Below are positions 49,217 through 57,549 of a stretch of DNA of 64,000 bases, one piece after another. The position numbers and the translations under genes were made by a program. The notes beneath the pieces are model-generated. The model did not search any database. It saw nothing but the letters and a program-made list of their open reading frames with translations, and was not told where the DNA came from. Source of the stretch: Pseudonocardia sp. 73-21 (GTDB lineage Bacteria > Actinomycetota > Actinomycetes > Mycobacteriales > Pseudonocardiaceae); the NCBI RefSeq assembly GCF_001899645.1, contig NZ_MKVV01000016.1, positions 126,220 to 190,219 on the forward strand, read 5' to 3'. Every line of letters starts with the position of its first letter. Positions within the stretch are counted from its first letter, which is position 1.

Positions 49217-49990
49217 ATGCCGGGGAGGCATGCCGTGGTCGAGGCCGCAGTCGATGTGGCAGTCAGCAGTGTGCACGAGCGGAGGCTGGAGCTGGCCCGC
49301 AGCCTGCTGCGGGGCATGGAGAACCGGGCGGCGAGCGTGCGGCCCGTCGCGGCTCCGGAGGCCGACGGGCGCGTGCTGCCGGTGGCCGCGCCGCTGGCCC
49401 GGCTGCTGCCGGCCGGTGGTCTGCGCCGGGGGTCCACCGTGTCGGTGTCCGGTGGTCCGGGGTCCACCTCGCTGCTGCTGGCGCTCCTCGCCGAGGCGTC
49501 CGCGGGCGGGGCCTGGACGGGGGTGGTCGGCCGCCCGGAGCTCGGGCTGGTGGCCGCGGCCGAGGCGGGCATCCGGCTCGACCGGCTGGCGCTGGTGCCC
49601 CACCCGGGCGCCGACCTGCTGGCCGTCACGTCCGCGCTGCTCGACGGCCTGGACGTCGTCGCCGTCGCGGGGGCCGCGCGGGCCGGGGTGCGGGCGGCCG
49701 ACCGCCAGCGGCTCGCGGCCCGCGCCCGCCAGCGTGGCGCGGTGCTGCTGGCGCTGGGTCCGTGGCCGGGTGCCGACGTGGAGCTGGGCTGCGCCGACGT
49801 GCAGTGGCGGGGCATCGGGGCGGGGAGCGGCCGGCTGTGCGAGCGGCGGGCCCGGGTGCAGCTGCGTGGGCGGGGGGTGGCTCCCGGTGGACGGCGTGCG
49901 CACCTGCTGCTGCCGGCCCCGGGCGGTGTCGTCGGCACAGCGGGCGAGCCGGATGCCGTCACGCACCTTCCGGCCCGGGCGGCGGGGTGA
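49217..49990 (+). CDS. imuA': ImuA'-family SOS mutasome protein
   Basis: A 257-residue RecA-like but degenerate protein (SGGPGSTSLLLALLAE in the position of the P-loop, without the usual GKT), which matches mycobacterial ImuA' (Rv3395c). ImuA' is needed with ImuB and DnaE2 for damage-induced mutagenesis and interacts with ImuB. The ATG at 49217 follows two LexA boxes. The gene is followed by a 291-bp gap holding two palindromes before imuB, unlike the compact arrangement in mycobacteria. Confidence 0.85.
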   Translation: MPGRHAVVEAAVDVAVSSVHERRLELARSLLRGMENRAASVRPVAAPEADGRVLPVAAPLARLLPAGGLRRGSTVSVSGGPGSTSLLLALLAEASAGGAWTGVVGRPELGLVAAAEAGIRLDRLALVPHPGADLLAVTSALLDGLDVVAVAGAARAGVRAADRQRLAARARQRGAVLLALGPWPGADVELGCADVQWRGIGAGSGRLCERRARVQLRGRGVAPGGRRAHLLLPAPGGVVGTAGEPDAVTHLPARAAG

Positions 49991-50080
49991 GCGGGGGCTG
50001 CGGCAGCGGCGGTCGAGTCCGAGTCGGGTCCTGGTGATGGGCCGCCCTGGCCGGCGACGCCCACGCCCGGCCCCGGCGAC

Positions 50081-50142
50081 GCTGATCACGGCCAGATGGT
50101 GGCCGAGGGAGGTCGGCGGGCCGCCATCTGCCCGTGATCAGC
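50081..50142. repeat. Imperfect palindrome 1 in the imuA'-imuB spacer
   Basis: Arms 50081-50104 and 50119-50142 match at 22 of 24 positions around a 14-nt loop. The ends read GCTGATCACGG and CCGTGATCAGC. Confidence 0.88.
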
Positions 50143-50187
50143 GGGGTCCACTGGCGAGCTGTGGCCGTCGTCGGCCCGACCCGGTGG

Positions 50188-50255
50188 GCGAGATCGCGGG
50201 TTGCGGTGCGGGGGCTGCACCGGTGCGGCCCCCGCACCGCAGACGCCGATCTCGC
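50188..50255. repeat. Imperfect palindrome 2 in the imuA'-imuB spacer
   Basis: Arms 50188-50215 and 50228-50255 match at 24 of 28 positions; the 12-nt loop TGCACCGGTGCG is nearly self-complementary, so the whole element can form one long hairpin. Confidence 0.88.
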
Positions 50256-50281
50256 GACGGCGCCGGGCTGGGTGGTCCGCG

Positions 50282-52411
50282 GTGAGCGCCCGGGTGCTGG
50301 CGCTGTGGTCGCCCGACTGGCCCGTCACCGCCGCGGCCCGGGACGCGCACGTGCCGGCGCACCGGCCGGCCGCGGTTTTCGTCGCCAACCGGGTGCTGGC
50401 GTGCTCGGCGGTGGCGCGGGCCCAGGGGATCCGGCGCGGGCTGCGGCGCCGGGAGGCCCAGGCCCGCTGCCCGGACCTCGCCGTGCTCGCTCCCGATCCC
50501 GACCGGGACGCCCGCGCGTTCGAGCCGGTGGTGCTCGCCGTCGAGGAGCTGGCGCCGGGGGTGGAGGTGGTGCGGCCCGGGCTCGTGGTGCTCGCCGCGC
50601 GCGGGCCCGTCGGGTACTTCGGCGGGGAGTTGTCCGCGGCCGAGCGGCTGGTGGACCAGATCGCCGCCCGCACCGGTGTGGAGTGCCAGGCCGGGTTCGC
50701 CGACGGCCTGTTCGCCGCGGTGCTCGCGGCCCGGCGGGGGCTGACGGTGGCCCCGGGCGACACTCCCGCGTTCCTCGCCCCGCTCGGGGTGGCGGAGCTC
50801 GACCGCGAGCCCGACGTCGACCGCTCCGAGCTCGTCGGGCTGCTGGACCGGCTCGGGCTGCGCAGCCTGGGCGCGTTCGCGGGCCTCGACGCCGAGGACG
50901 TCGCCACGCGGTTCGGGGCCGACGCGGTGCTGTGCCACCGGCTCGCCCGGGGGCTCGACCCCCGCCCGCCGGTGCGCCGCCGCCCGCCGGAGGAGCTGAC
51001 CGTCGAGATCGAGCTGGACCCTCCCGTCGACCGCGTCGACGCCGCCGCGTTCGCCGCCCGCGGCCTGGCCGAGCGGCTGCACCGCACCCTCGCCGGCCAC
51101 GGTCTGTCGTGCACCCGGCTCGGGGTGGCTGCGCGGACGGTGGCGGGGGAGGAGCTGCACCGGGTCTGGCGCTGTGCCGAGCCGCTCACCCCGTCCGGCA
51201 CCGTCGACCGCGTCCGCTGGCAGCTCGACTCCTGGCTGGCCCGCGGGAACGCCGGGGCGGTGGACCGGCTGTGGCTCGTGCCGGAGGAGACGGTCACTGC
51301 GGGCGCGCTGCAGCTGGGGCTGTGGGGCGAGGTCGGGGAGGCCGACGAGCGGGCCGGGCGCGCACTGGTGCGGGTGCAGGCGCTGCTGGGGCCCGATGCG
51401 GTGGTCACCGCGGTGCTGACCGGCGGCCGGGACCCCGGCGAGCAGGTGCGGTTGGTGCCCTGGGGCGACGCGCGGGAGGACGACGTGGTGATCGACGCCT
51501 CGGGACCGGGAGGGGCGGGGAGCACCGCCGCCGGTCCCCGGACGCCGATCATGGAGGGCTACCGGCTCGACCCCGAGACCGTGATCGACGGTTCGGGACG
51601 GGGAACCGTCGATACCGCGGTCGATGGTCCCCGGACGCTGATCACGGAAGGGGTCCGGCACCCCGGGGCCGTGATCGACGCTTCGGGACGCGGAGCTGCC
51701 GATACCGCGGCCGCGGGTCCCCGGGCGCTGATCGAGGAGGAGGCCCCGCACCCCGAGGCCGTGATCAGCGCTTCGGGATCGGGAGCCGTCGATACTGCGG
51801 CCGAAGGTCCCCAGCCGACGATCACGGGGCCGGCTCCGGACCCCGCAGCCCTGGACCGCGCAGCCCTGGACCGCGCAGCCCTGGACCGCGCAGCCCTGGA
51901 CCGCGCCGAGCCGGGACCGGTGACCCCCGGGTCCGGGCCGCCCCCGTTCACCGCGGCCCGGCTGGTCGGCGCCGGCCCCGACAGCCTCGTCGGTCGGAGG
52001 AAGCGACCCGCCCCGCCGCGCTCCACGGCCCGGCGTCGGGTCCCCACCCGCGGCTCGACCCGCACCGGAACGGTGCGCGAGACCTCGCCGTCGTGGCCGG
52101 GGCGGCTGCCGGCGCCCTCGCCGGCCACCGTGCCCCCGCAGCCGCTGCCCGCCGAGCTCCTCGACGCCGACGGCGCTCCGGTGCGGCTCGTGGAACCCGA
52201 CCGGCTCTCGGCGCCCCCGCACCGGCTGGTCGTGGACGGGGGCGGGGCGCGCACCGTCGCGGGGTGGGCGGGGCCGTGGCCGGTGCAGCAGCGGTGGTGG
52301 GCCCCGGACGCCGACGAGAGCAGCCGGGTGCAGGTGCTCGGCGAGGACGGCGTGGCGTTCCTGCTCGTCGTCCGGGACGGGCGGTGGTGGGTCGCCGGGA
52401 TCTACGACTGA
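50282..52411 (+). CDS. imuB: ImuB, non-catalytic Y-family polymerase subunit, with repeat expansion
   Basis: A 709-residue DinB-fold protein that bridges the beta clamp and DnaE2 in SOS mutagenesis. The catalytic Asp/Glu of Y-family polymerases are absent (N-terminus VLALWSPDWPVTAAAR; AARGPVGYFGGE where SxDE is expected). The beta-clamp motif QLGLWG lies at residues 344-349. Residues about 403-541 are an insertion of 30-residue and then 5-residue repeats, after which the canonical C-terminus (WPGRLPAPSP, WAGPWPVQQRWW) resumes; ImuB is usually near 520-550 residues. GTG at 50282 gives the family N-terminus. Confidence 0.9.
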   Translation: MSARVLALWSPDWPVTAAARDAHVPAHRPAAVFVANRVLACSAVARAQGIRRGLRRREAQARCPDLAVLAPDPDRDARAFEPVVLAVEELAPGVEVVRPGLVVLAARGPVGYFGGELSAAERLVDQIAARTGVECQAGFADGLFAAVLAARRGLTVAPGDTPAFLAPLGVAELDREPDVDRSELVGLLDRLGLRSLGAFAGLDAEDVATRFGADAVLCHRLARGLDPRPPVRRRPPEELTVEIELDPPVDRVDAAAFAARGLAERLHRTLAGHGLSCTRLGVAARTVAGEELHRVWRCAEPLTPSGTVDRVRWQLDSWLARGNAGAVDRLWLVPEETVTAGALQLGLWGEVGEADERAGRALVRVQALLGPDAVVTAVLTGGRDPGEQVRLVPWGDAREDDVVIDASGPGGAGSTAAGPRTPIMEGYRLDPETVIDGSGRGTVDTAVDGPRTLITEGVRHPGAVIDASGRGAADTAAAGPRALIEEEAPHPEAVISASGSGAVDTAAEGPQPTITGPAPDPAALDRAALDRAALDRAALDRAEPGPVTPGSGPPPFTAARLVGAGPDSLVGRRKRPAPPRSTARRRVPTRGSTRTGTVRETSPSWPGRLPAPSPATVPPQPLPAELLDADGAPVRLVEPDRLSAPPHRLVVDGGGARTVAGWAGPWPVQQRWWAPDADESSRVQVLGEDGVAFLLVVRDGRWWVAGIYD
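51488..51904 (+). repeat. In-frame 90-bp and 15-bp tandem repeats inside imuB
   Basis: Four units start with GTGATC(G/A) at 51488, 51581, 51671 and 51761 (spacing 93, 90, 90). Each contains inverted pairs such as CTGATCACGG and CCGTGATC. They are followed by four exact copies of GCAGCCCTGGACCGC (51845-51904). All periods preserve the reading frame. Confidence 0.93.
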
Positions 52412-52444
52412 CACGGGCCCGCCCCATGGAGGGGCGGGCCCGTG
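52412..52444. terminator. Perfect 14-bp hairpin between imuB and the ABC importer
   Basis: Arms 52412-52425 and 52431-52444 are perfectly complementary, loop ATGGA. Located between convergent stops (52411 and 52448), so likely bidirectional. Confidence 0.87.
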
Positions 52445-52447
52445 GAC

Positions 52448-53263
52448 TCAGGCCGAGTGCGGCGGTGGCTCCGCGGCCCCCGTCATGATCGCGACGGCCT
52501 CGGACATGGAGTGCGACTGCGGCGTGATCACCGTGGCCCGCCGGCCGAGCCGCTGGATGTGGATGCGGTCGGCCACCTCGAACACGTGCGGCATGTTGTG
52601 GCTGATCAGGATGACCGGCAGGCCGCGGTCGCGGACGTCGCGGATGAGCTGCAGCACCCGGTTGCCCTCCTTGACGCCCAACGCGGCGGTCGGCTCGTCC
52701 AGGATCACGACCTTGCTGCCGAACGCCGCCGAGCGGGCGACGGCGACGGCCTGGCGCTGCCCGCCGGACAGGCTCTCCACGGCCTGTCCGATGTTCTGCA
52801 GCGTGGCCACGCCGAGCTCGCTCATGTGCCGCTTGGCCTCGCTGCGCATGTGCTTCTTGTCGAGCATCCGGAACACCGAGCCCAGCACACCGGACTTGCG
52901 CTCCTCGCGGCCGAGGAACAGGTTGTCGGCGATGTCGAGCCCGGGGGCCACGGCCAGCGACTGGTAGACGGTCTCGATGCCGGCCAGCCGCGCCTCCATC
53001 GGGTTGCGGAAGTGCACCTGCTTGCCGTCGAGCAGGATCTCGCCGCTGTCGGGCGTGATGGCCCCGCACAGCGCCTTGATGAGGCTGGTCTTGCCGGCGC
53101 CGTTGTCGCCGATGACCGCGAGGATCTCGCCAGGGTAGAGCTCGAGGTCGCCGCTCGCGATCGCGGTGACCGGGCCGTAGCGCTTGACGAGGCCCTTGGC
53201 CTGCAGCACGGGCTCCCGCAGGTCGGTGGCCGTGGTGTCCTCTTCGGTGGCCGCGTGGGTCAT
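52448..53263 (-). CDS. Sugar ABC transporter ATP-binding protein
   Basis: A 271-residue single ATPase domain (half the length of the usual duplicated RbsA type). It has Walker A GDNGAGKTSLIKAL, signature SLSGGQRQAVAVAR, Walker B VVILDEPTAALG and switch ILISHNM. Single-domain ATPases of this kind occur in FrcBCA-like fructose importers. The start ATG at 53263 overlaps the permease stop by 4 nt. It supplies energy for a pentose/hexose importer together with the next two genes. Confidence 0.9.
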   Translation of the reverse strand: MTHAATEEDTTATDLREPVLQAKGLVKRYGPVTAIASGDLELYPGEILAVIGDNGAGKTSLIKALCGAITPDSGEILLDGKQVHFRNPMEARLAGIETVYQSLAVAPGLDIADNLFLGREERKSGVLGSVFRMLDKKHMRSEAKRHMSELGVATLQNIGQAVESLSGGQRQAVAVARSAAFGSKVVILDEPTAALGVKEGNRVLQLIRDVRDRGLPVILISHNMPHVFEVADRIHIQRLGRRATVITPQSHSMSEAVAIMTGAAEPPPHSA

Positions 53264-54318
53264 GCCCGCACCTTCCTGATCCACTGGTCGATGGCGACGG
53301 CGACGAGCACGAGCAGCCCGATCGCGGTGCCCTGCCACACGACGTCGACGCCGCCGAGCTGCAGCCCGTTGCGGAACACGCCGACGATGAGCGCGCCGAT
53401 CAGGGTGCCGAGCACCAGGCCGCGCCCGCCGAACAGGCTCGTGCCGCCCAGGACGACGGCGGTGATGGAGTCGAGGTTGTACTCGACGCCGACGTTGGGG
53501 CTGGCCGAGGCGAGCCGGCCCATGAGGATCCACGCGGCGATCGCGTAGATCAGCCCGGCCACGGTGTACACCGACAGCAGCACCCGGTCGGTGCGGATAC
53601 CGGCCAGCCGGGCGGCCTCGATGTCGTCGCCGGTGGCGTAGACGTGCTTGCCCCACGCGGTGTTGCTCAGCGCGTAGAAGAAGAACGCGAACATCAGCAG
53701 CATGATGATCGAGCCCCAGGTGACGCGGAAGCCGCCGAGGGAGAAGGCGTTGTCACCGAGCGCGGTCATGATCGGCGGCATGTCGGAGCCGCGGATGGTT
53801 TCGCTGCGCGACACCACGGAGTTCAGCGAGAAGAAGATGCTCAGGGTGCCGAGCGTGACGATGAACGGCGGCAGCTTCAGCCGCGTCACCAGGAAGCCGT
53901 TGAAGGCGCCCATGGCCGTGCCGAGGACGAGACCGATGATCAGCGCGAGCGCACCCGGGATCCCGAGCTTGGTGGCCATGTTGGCCATGAGGATCGACGA
54001 GAACACCGCGATCGCGCCGACGGAGAGGTCGATGCCCGCGGTGAGGATGATCAGCGTCTGGCCCAGCGCGAGCGCCGCGATGACGGTGACCTGGGCGAGC
54101 ACGAGCCCGAGGTTGGCCGCCGACAGGAAGCGGCCGCTGACCAGTGAGAACGCGATGATCGCGATGACCAGGACCGCGAGCGGGCCGAGGACGGGCTGGG
54201 CGTGCAGGACGTGCTGGATGCGCTGGAGAGGGGTGGCCGTCCGGCGCTCGTCGAAGCCGGGGGCGTCGGGGGTGGGCGCGGTGGCCGTGGCGCCGCCGCT
54301 CGTGGGGTCGTTCGCCAT
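53260..54318 (-). CDS. Sugar ABC transporter permease (BPD_transp_2 family)
   Basis: A 352-residue integral membrane protein with about eight to ten TM helices, containing the family's TAGIDLSVGAIAVFSSI and VVLGGTSLFGGRG signatures. N-terminal 45 residues are cytoplasmic and Pro/Thr-rich. ATG at 54318; its stop overlaps the ATPase gene (ATGA). It probably imports a monosaccharide; the exact sugar is not visible. Confidence 0.9.
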   Translation of the reverse strand: MANDPTSGGATATAPTPDAPGFDERRTATPLQRIQHVLHAQPVLGPLAVLVIAIIAFSLVSGRFLSAANLGLVLAQVTVIAALALGQTLIILTAGIDLSVGAIAVFSSILMANMATKLGIPGALALIIGLVLGTAMGAFNGFLVTRLKLPPFIVTLGTLSIFFSLNSVVSRSETIRGSDMPPIMTALGDNAFSLGGFRVTWGSIIMLLMFAFFFYALSNTAWGKHVYATGDDIEAARLAGIRTDRVLLSVYTVAGLIYAIAAWILMGRLASASPNVGVEYNLDSITAVVLGGTSLFGGRGLVLGTLIGALIVGVFRNGLQLGGVDVVWQGTAIGLLVLVAVAIDQWIRKVRA

Positions 54319-54400
54319 GCGTGCACTCCTTCGTGCGATGCGGTTGATGGACGGGCGGCTGGGGCGAGGGGCGGTGGCCGGCCTCACCCCAGCCGGGCTG

Positions 54401-55471
54401 TCAGCCCCAGCAGTTGGCTGCGCCGAACGTGGTGTCCTTGGAGTCGACACCGCTCTGGGCCTGGTCGGTGATCAGAGTGACGCCGGTGTCGGTGAAGGTC
54501 TTGCCGGCGGTCGCGGCGGGCTTGCTGCCGTCCTTGGCGAACGCGGCGACCGCGTCGACGCCCTGCGAGGCCATCTTCAGCGGGTACTGCTGCGAGGTGG
54601 CACCGATCTGGCCCGCCTTGACCGCGGCGACGCCGGGGCACCCGCCGTCGATGGAGACGATCGTGACGGCCTTGTCCTTGCCGGCGGCCTTGAGGGCCTG
54701 GTAGGCGCCCGACGCGGCCGGCTCGTTGATCGTGTAGACGAGGTTGATCGAGGGGTCCTTCTGGAGCAGGTTCTCCATCGCGGTGCGGCCGCCGTCCTCG
54801 GCGCCGTCGGTGACGTCGTGGCCGACGATGCGGGGGTCGGACTCGTCACCGATCTTGTTCTCGTCGGCCACGTCGATGCCGAAGCCCTTGAGGAAGCCCT
54901 GGTCGCGCTTCACGTCGACCGATACCTGGTTGGCGTTGAGGTCGAGCATCGCGATCTTCGCGGTGGCCGCGCCGGCCCCGAGCTTGGCCTTGGCCCACTC
55001 GCCGATCAGCTGGCCGGCCTGGAAGTTGTCGGTGGCGAAGGTGGCGTCGGCGGCGTTGGCCGGGTCGGTGGGGGTGTCGAGTGCGATCACCAGCATGCCG
55101 GCCTGGCGGGCCTTGTCCAGCGACGGCACGATGGCCTTGGAGTCGCTCGGGGTGATGAGCAGGCCCTTGGCGCCCGCCGAGATCAGCGTCTCGATGGCCT
55201 GGACCTGGGCCTCGTTGTCGCCGTCCTGCTTGCCCGCGAAGCTCTGCAGCGTGAGGCCCGCGGCGTCGGCCGCCTTCTGGGCGCCCTCCTTCATCTTGAC
55301 GAAGAAGGGGTTGGTGTCGGTCTTGGTGATGAGGCCGACGATCGGCTTGTCACCGGAGGGGGCGGCCCCGCTGCTGGTGGCACCACCACCGCAGGCACTG
55401 AGGGCGACCGCGGCGACGGCGCCCGTGGCTACGAGGGCGGCCCTGCGGCGGACGGTCCATGGCTGGTTCAT
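54401..55471 (-). CDS. Sugar-binding lipoprotein of the ABC importer
   Basis: A 356-residue periplasmic-binding-type protein (family 4). The signal peptide ends with the lipobox LSAC (about residue 27) and a Gly/Ser linker; the mature protein begins [20 protein letters not shown]. It binds the sugar at the cell surface and delivers it to the permease. The ATG at 55471 has SD AAAGG; ATG at 55489 is less likely. An operator palindrome lies 34 bp upstream of the start. Confidence 0.9.
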   Translation of the reverse strand: MNQPWTVRRRAALVATGAVAAVALSACGGGATSSGAAPSGDKPIVGLITKTDTNPFFVKMKEGAQKAADAAGLTLQSFAGKQDGDNEAQVQAIETLISAGAKGLLITPSDSKAIVPSLDKARQAGMLVIALDTPTDPANAADATFATDNFQAGQLIGEWAKAKLGAGAATAKIAMLDLNANQVSVDVKRDQGFLKGFGIDVADENKIGDESDPRIVGHDVTDGAEDGGRTAMENLLQKDPSINLVYTINEPAASGAYQALKAAGKDKAVTIVSIDGGCPGVAAVKAGQIGATSQQYPLKMASQGVDAVAAFAKDGSKPAATAGKTFTDTGVTLITDQAQSGVDSKDTTFGAANCWG

Positions 55472-55504
55472 CTGCTGACCTTTCGTCATCGTCGACTAGG
55501 GTTA

Positions 55505-55516
55505 GACAACGTTGTC
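55505..55516. promoter_or_regulatory. LacI-type operator upstream of the ABC importer
   Basis: Perfect palindrome GACAACGTTGTC in the divergent spacer, 34 bp before the binding-protein start. It is probably bound by the divergently encoded LacI protein. Confidence 0.75.
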
Positions 55517-55601
55517 GGCAGACTCTGACGGCTTGGAGCCCGCTTTACAAGAGATTGACATAAGACGATCAGTAACAAGTGGGACACGATGGCGGCGGTC
55601 T

Positions 55602-55615
55602 TGACAACGTTGACA
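55602..55615. promoter_or_regulatory. LacI-type operator upstream of the lacI gene
   Basis: TGACAACGTTGACA, sharing the CAACGTTG core with the operator at 55505, 61 bp before the LacI start. Suggests autoregulation. Confidence 0.7.
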
Positions 55616-55675
55616 CCTGTCGCCCACCATGCGTTCCGTCATCGGCGTCGATGACTGGGTGAACCGGGGGGACCG

Positions 55676-56716
55676 ATGGGTGCGGAACCTGGCTCGGCGC
55701 CCGGGATGCGCAGGCCCACCATGCGTGACGTCGCGGAACGTGCCGACGTCAGCTTCAAGACCGTGTCCCGCGTCGTCAACGAGGAGGGCGGCGTGTCGCC
55801 CGCGCTGGAGCGACGCGTCCGTATGGCCATCGAGGACCTGGACTTCCGGCCCAACGTCGGCGCCCGCACCCTGCGCCGCTCCGACCGGCGCACCGGCTCG
55901 ATCGGGCTGCTGCTCGACGACGTCTCGAACCCCTTCTCGGCCGCCGTACAGCGGGCGGTGGAGGACGAGGCCGTGCCGCGCGGCGTCGTGGTCTTCTCGG
56001 CGAGCCTCGACGAGGACCCCACCCGCGAGCGGACGCTGGCCCGCCAGTTCGGCGCCCGGCACGTCGACGGTCTGCTGCTCGCCCCGGCAGGTGACGACCA
56101 GTCCCACCTCGCCGCGGAACTGCGGACCGGCACCGCCATCGTCTGCGTCGACCGCGAGCCGAACGGCCTGGCGGTGGACTCGGTGCTGGCCACCAACGCG
56201 GTCGGGGCGGAGGAGGCCGTGCGGCACCTGGCCGCCTCCGGCCACCGGCGCATCGCGTTCCTCGGCGACCGCCGGACCATCCCCACCGCGCGGCAGCGGT
56301 ACGCGGGCTACCGCGACGCGCTGGCGGCACTCGGGCTGCCGCTGGACCCCTCGCTGGTGGTCTACGACGTGCGGACGCCGGCGGAGGCGGACGGGGTCGT
56401 CACGGCGATGCTCGGCCGGGCTGATCCGCCCACCGCCCTGTTCACCGCCCAGAACCGCGTGACGATCGGCGCGATCCGGGCCCTGCGCCGGCTGGGGCTG
56501 GAACAGGTCGTCGCGGCGGTCGGCTTCGACGACTTCCTGCTGGCCGACCTGCTCTCGCCGGCCGTCACGGTCGTCGCGCAGGACGTGACCGCGATCGGCA
56601 GCATCGCGGCGCGGCTGCTGTTCGCCCGCATCGACGGCGACACGAGCCCGCCGCAGGTGCGGCTGGTGCCCACGACCCTGATCCGCCGCGGTTCGGGGGA
56701 GATCCCGCCCCCCTGA
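55676..56716 (+). CDS. LacI-family transcriptional repressor
   Basis: A 346-residue regulator. The HTH and hinge helix are at residues 15-65 (MRDVAERADVSFKTVSRVVN), followed by a periplasmic-binding-like effector domain (GSIGLLLDDVSNPFSAAVQR). It probably controls the divergent sugar importer. The ATG at 55676 is used, with SD GGGGGGA; ATG at 55706 is alternative. Two operator-like palindromes lie upstream and a third, degenerate one (56736-56749) just after its stop. Confidence 0.9.
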   Translation: MGAEPGSAPGMRRPTMRDVAERADVSFKTVSRVVNEEGGVSPALERRVRMAIEDLDFRPNVGARTLRRSDRRTGSIGLLLDDVSNPFSAAVQRAVEDEAVPRGVVVFSASLDEDPTRERTLARQFGARHVDGLLLAPAGDDQSHLAAELRTGTAIVCVDREPNGLAVDSVLATNAVGAEEAVRHLAASGHRRIAFLGDRRTIPTARQRYAGYRDALAALGLPLDPSLVVYDVRTPAEADGVVTAMLGRADPPTALFTAQNRVTIGAIRALRRLGLEQVVAAVGFDDFLLADLLSPAVTVVAQDVTAIGSIAARLLFARIDGDTSPPQVRLVPTTLIRRGSGEIPPP

Positions 56717-56735
56717 TCACTGGCGTTGCCGTCGG

Positions 56736-56749
56736 TGTCAACGTTTAGC
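56736..56749. promoter_or_regulatory. Degenerate LacI-type operator upstream of the MerR gene
   Basis: TGTCAACGTTTAGC, with one perfect half-site of the above operators, 10 bp before the MerR gene start. May bring MerR/thioredoxin under the same repressor. Confidence 0.35.
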
Positions 56750-56758
56750 GTCTCCGAC

Positions 56759-57127
56759 GTGCGCATCAGCGAGCTGGGCAGGCGGGCCGGGGTGAGTGCC
56801 CGGACCTTGCGGCACTACGAGGAGCTGGGCCTGCTGCCCGCGCGGCGCCGGGCCAACGGCTACCGCGACTACGACGAGCACGACGTGCGCGTGGTCGCCG
56901 AGATCCGGTCCCTGGTGGAGCTGGGGTTCGCCCTGGAGGAGACCAGGCCGTTCGTCGAGTGCCTGCGGGCCGGGCACCCCACCGGGTCCAGCTGCCCGGC
57001 CGCGCTGGCCGTGCACCGGCGCAAGCTCGCCGAGGTCGACGAGTGGATCGCGCGCCTGCACGCCGTCCGAGGGGAGATCGTCGCCCAGATGGCTCCCCGC
57101 TGCGAGTTCACCGAGGAGATCCCGTGA
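56759..57127 (+). CDS. MerR-family regulator
   Basis: A 122-residue MerR protein: HTH at residues 1-40 (VRISELGRRAGVSARTLRHY), then a helical dimerisation part. A single Cys in TGSSCPAAL and another near the end (RCEFTEEIP) might sense redox or metal. The GTG at 56759 is chosen because it gives the family N-terminus; TTG at 56726 would add 11 residues. It overlaps the thioredoxin gene by 4 nt. Confidence 0.85.
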   Translation: MRISELGRRAGVSARTLRHYEELGLLPARRRANGYRDYDEHDVRVVAEIRSLVELGFALEETRPFVECLRAGHPTGSSCPAALAVHRRKLAEVDEWIARLHAVRGEIVAQMAPRCEFTEEIP

Positions 57128-57453
57128 TCGTCACCGTCACCGACGCCACCTTCGACGAGCTGGTCCTGCGGGCCGAGCGGCCCGTGCTGGTCGACTTCAC
57201 CGCCGACTGGTGCCCGCCCTGCCGCATGATCCTGCCCGTCCTGCGCGAGATCGCCGCCGAGCAGGAGGGCCGGCTGGTCGTCGCCCGGCTCGATGTCGAC
57301 GCCAACCCGGTGACGGCCCGCGCGGCCGGGGTGCTGGGGATGCCGACGCTCACGCTGTACGTCGGGGGTCGCCCGGCCACGCAGGTGGTGGGCGCCCAGC
57401 CCAAGGCGGTGCTGCTGCGGATGCTCGCGGAGCACCTCCCGGCCTCGGTATGA
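57124..57453 (+). CDS. Thioredoxin-like protein with WCPPC active site
   Basis: A 109-residue thioredoxin fold. The active site is W29-C30-P31-P32-C33, not the usual WCGPC; Pro at the second position tends to change redox potential. It keeps the cis-Pro segment GMPTLTLYVGG. The GTG at 57124 overlaps the MerR stop by 4 nt (GTGA), so the regulator and the thioredoxin form one unit, and MerR probably controls it. Confidence 0.9.
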   Translation: MIVTVTDATFDELVLRAERPVLVDFTADWCPPCRMILPVLREIAAEQEGRLVVARLDVDANPVTARAAGVLGMPTLTLYVGGRPATQVVGAQPKAVLLRMLAEHLPASV

Positions 57454-57549
57454 GATAGATCACCTCCGGGTTCCGGACGAATCGTGCGACCCGGTCGATC
57501 GTGCGGTGTGGCCGGGCAACCCGGGGCGTTCGGACACGTCCGTAGGGTC

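Noticed and set aside
49230..50285. Alternative 351-residue frame over imuA'
   Set aside because: Arg/Cys-rich composition typical of a shadow frame; imuA' itself matches the family.
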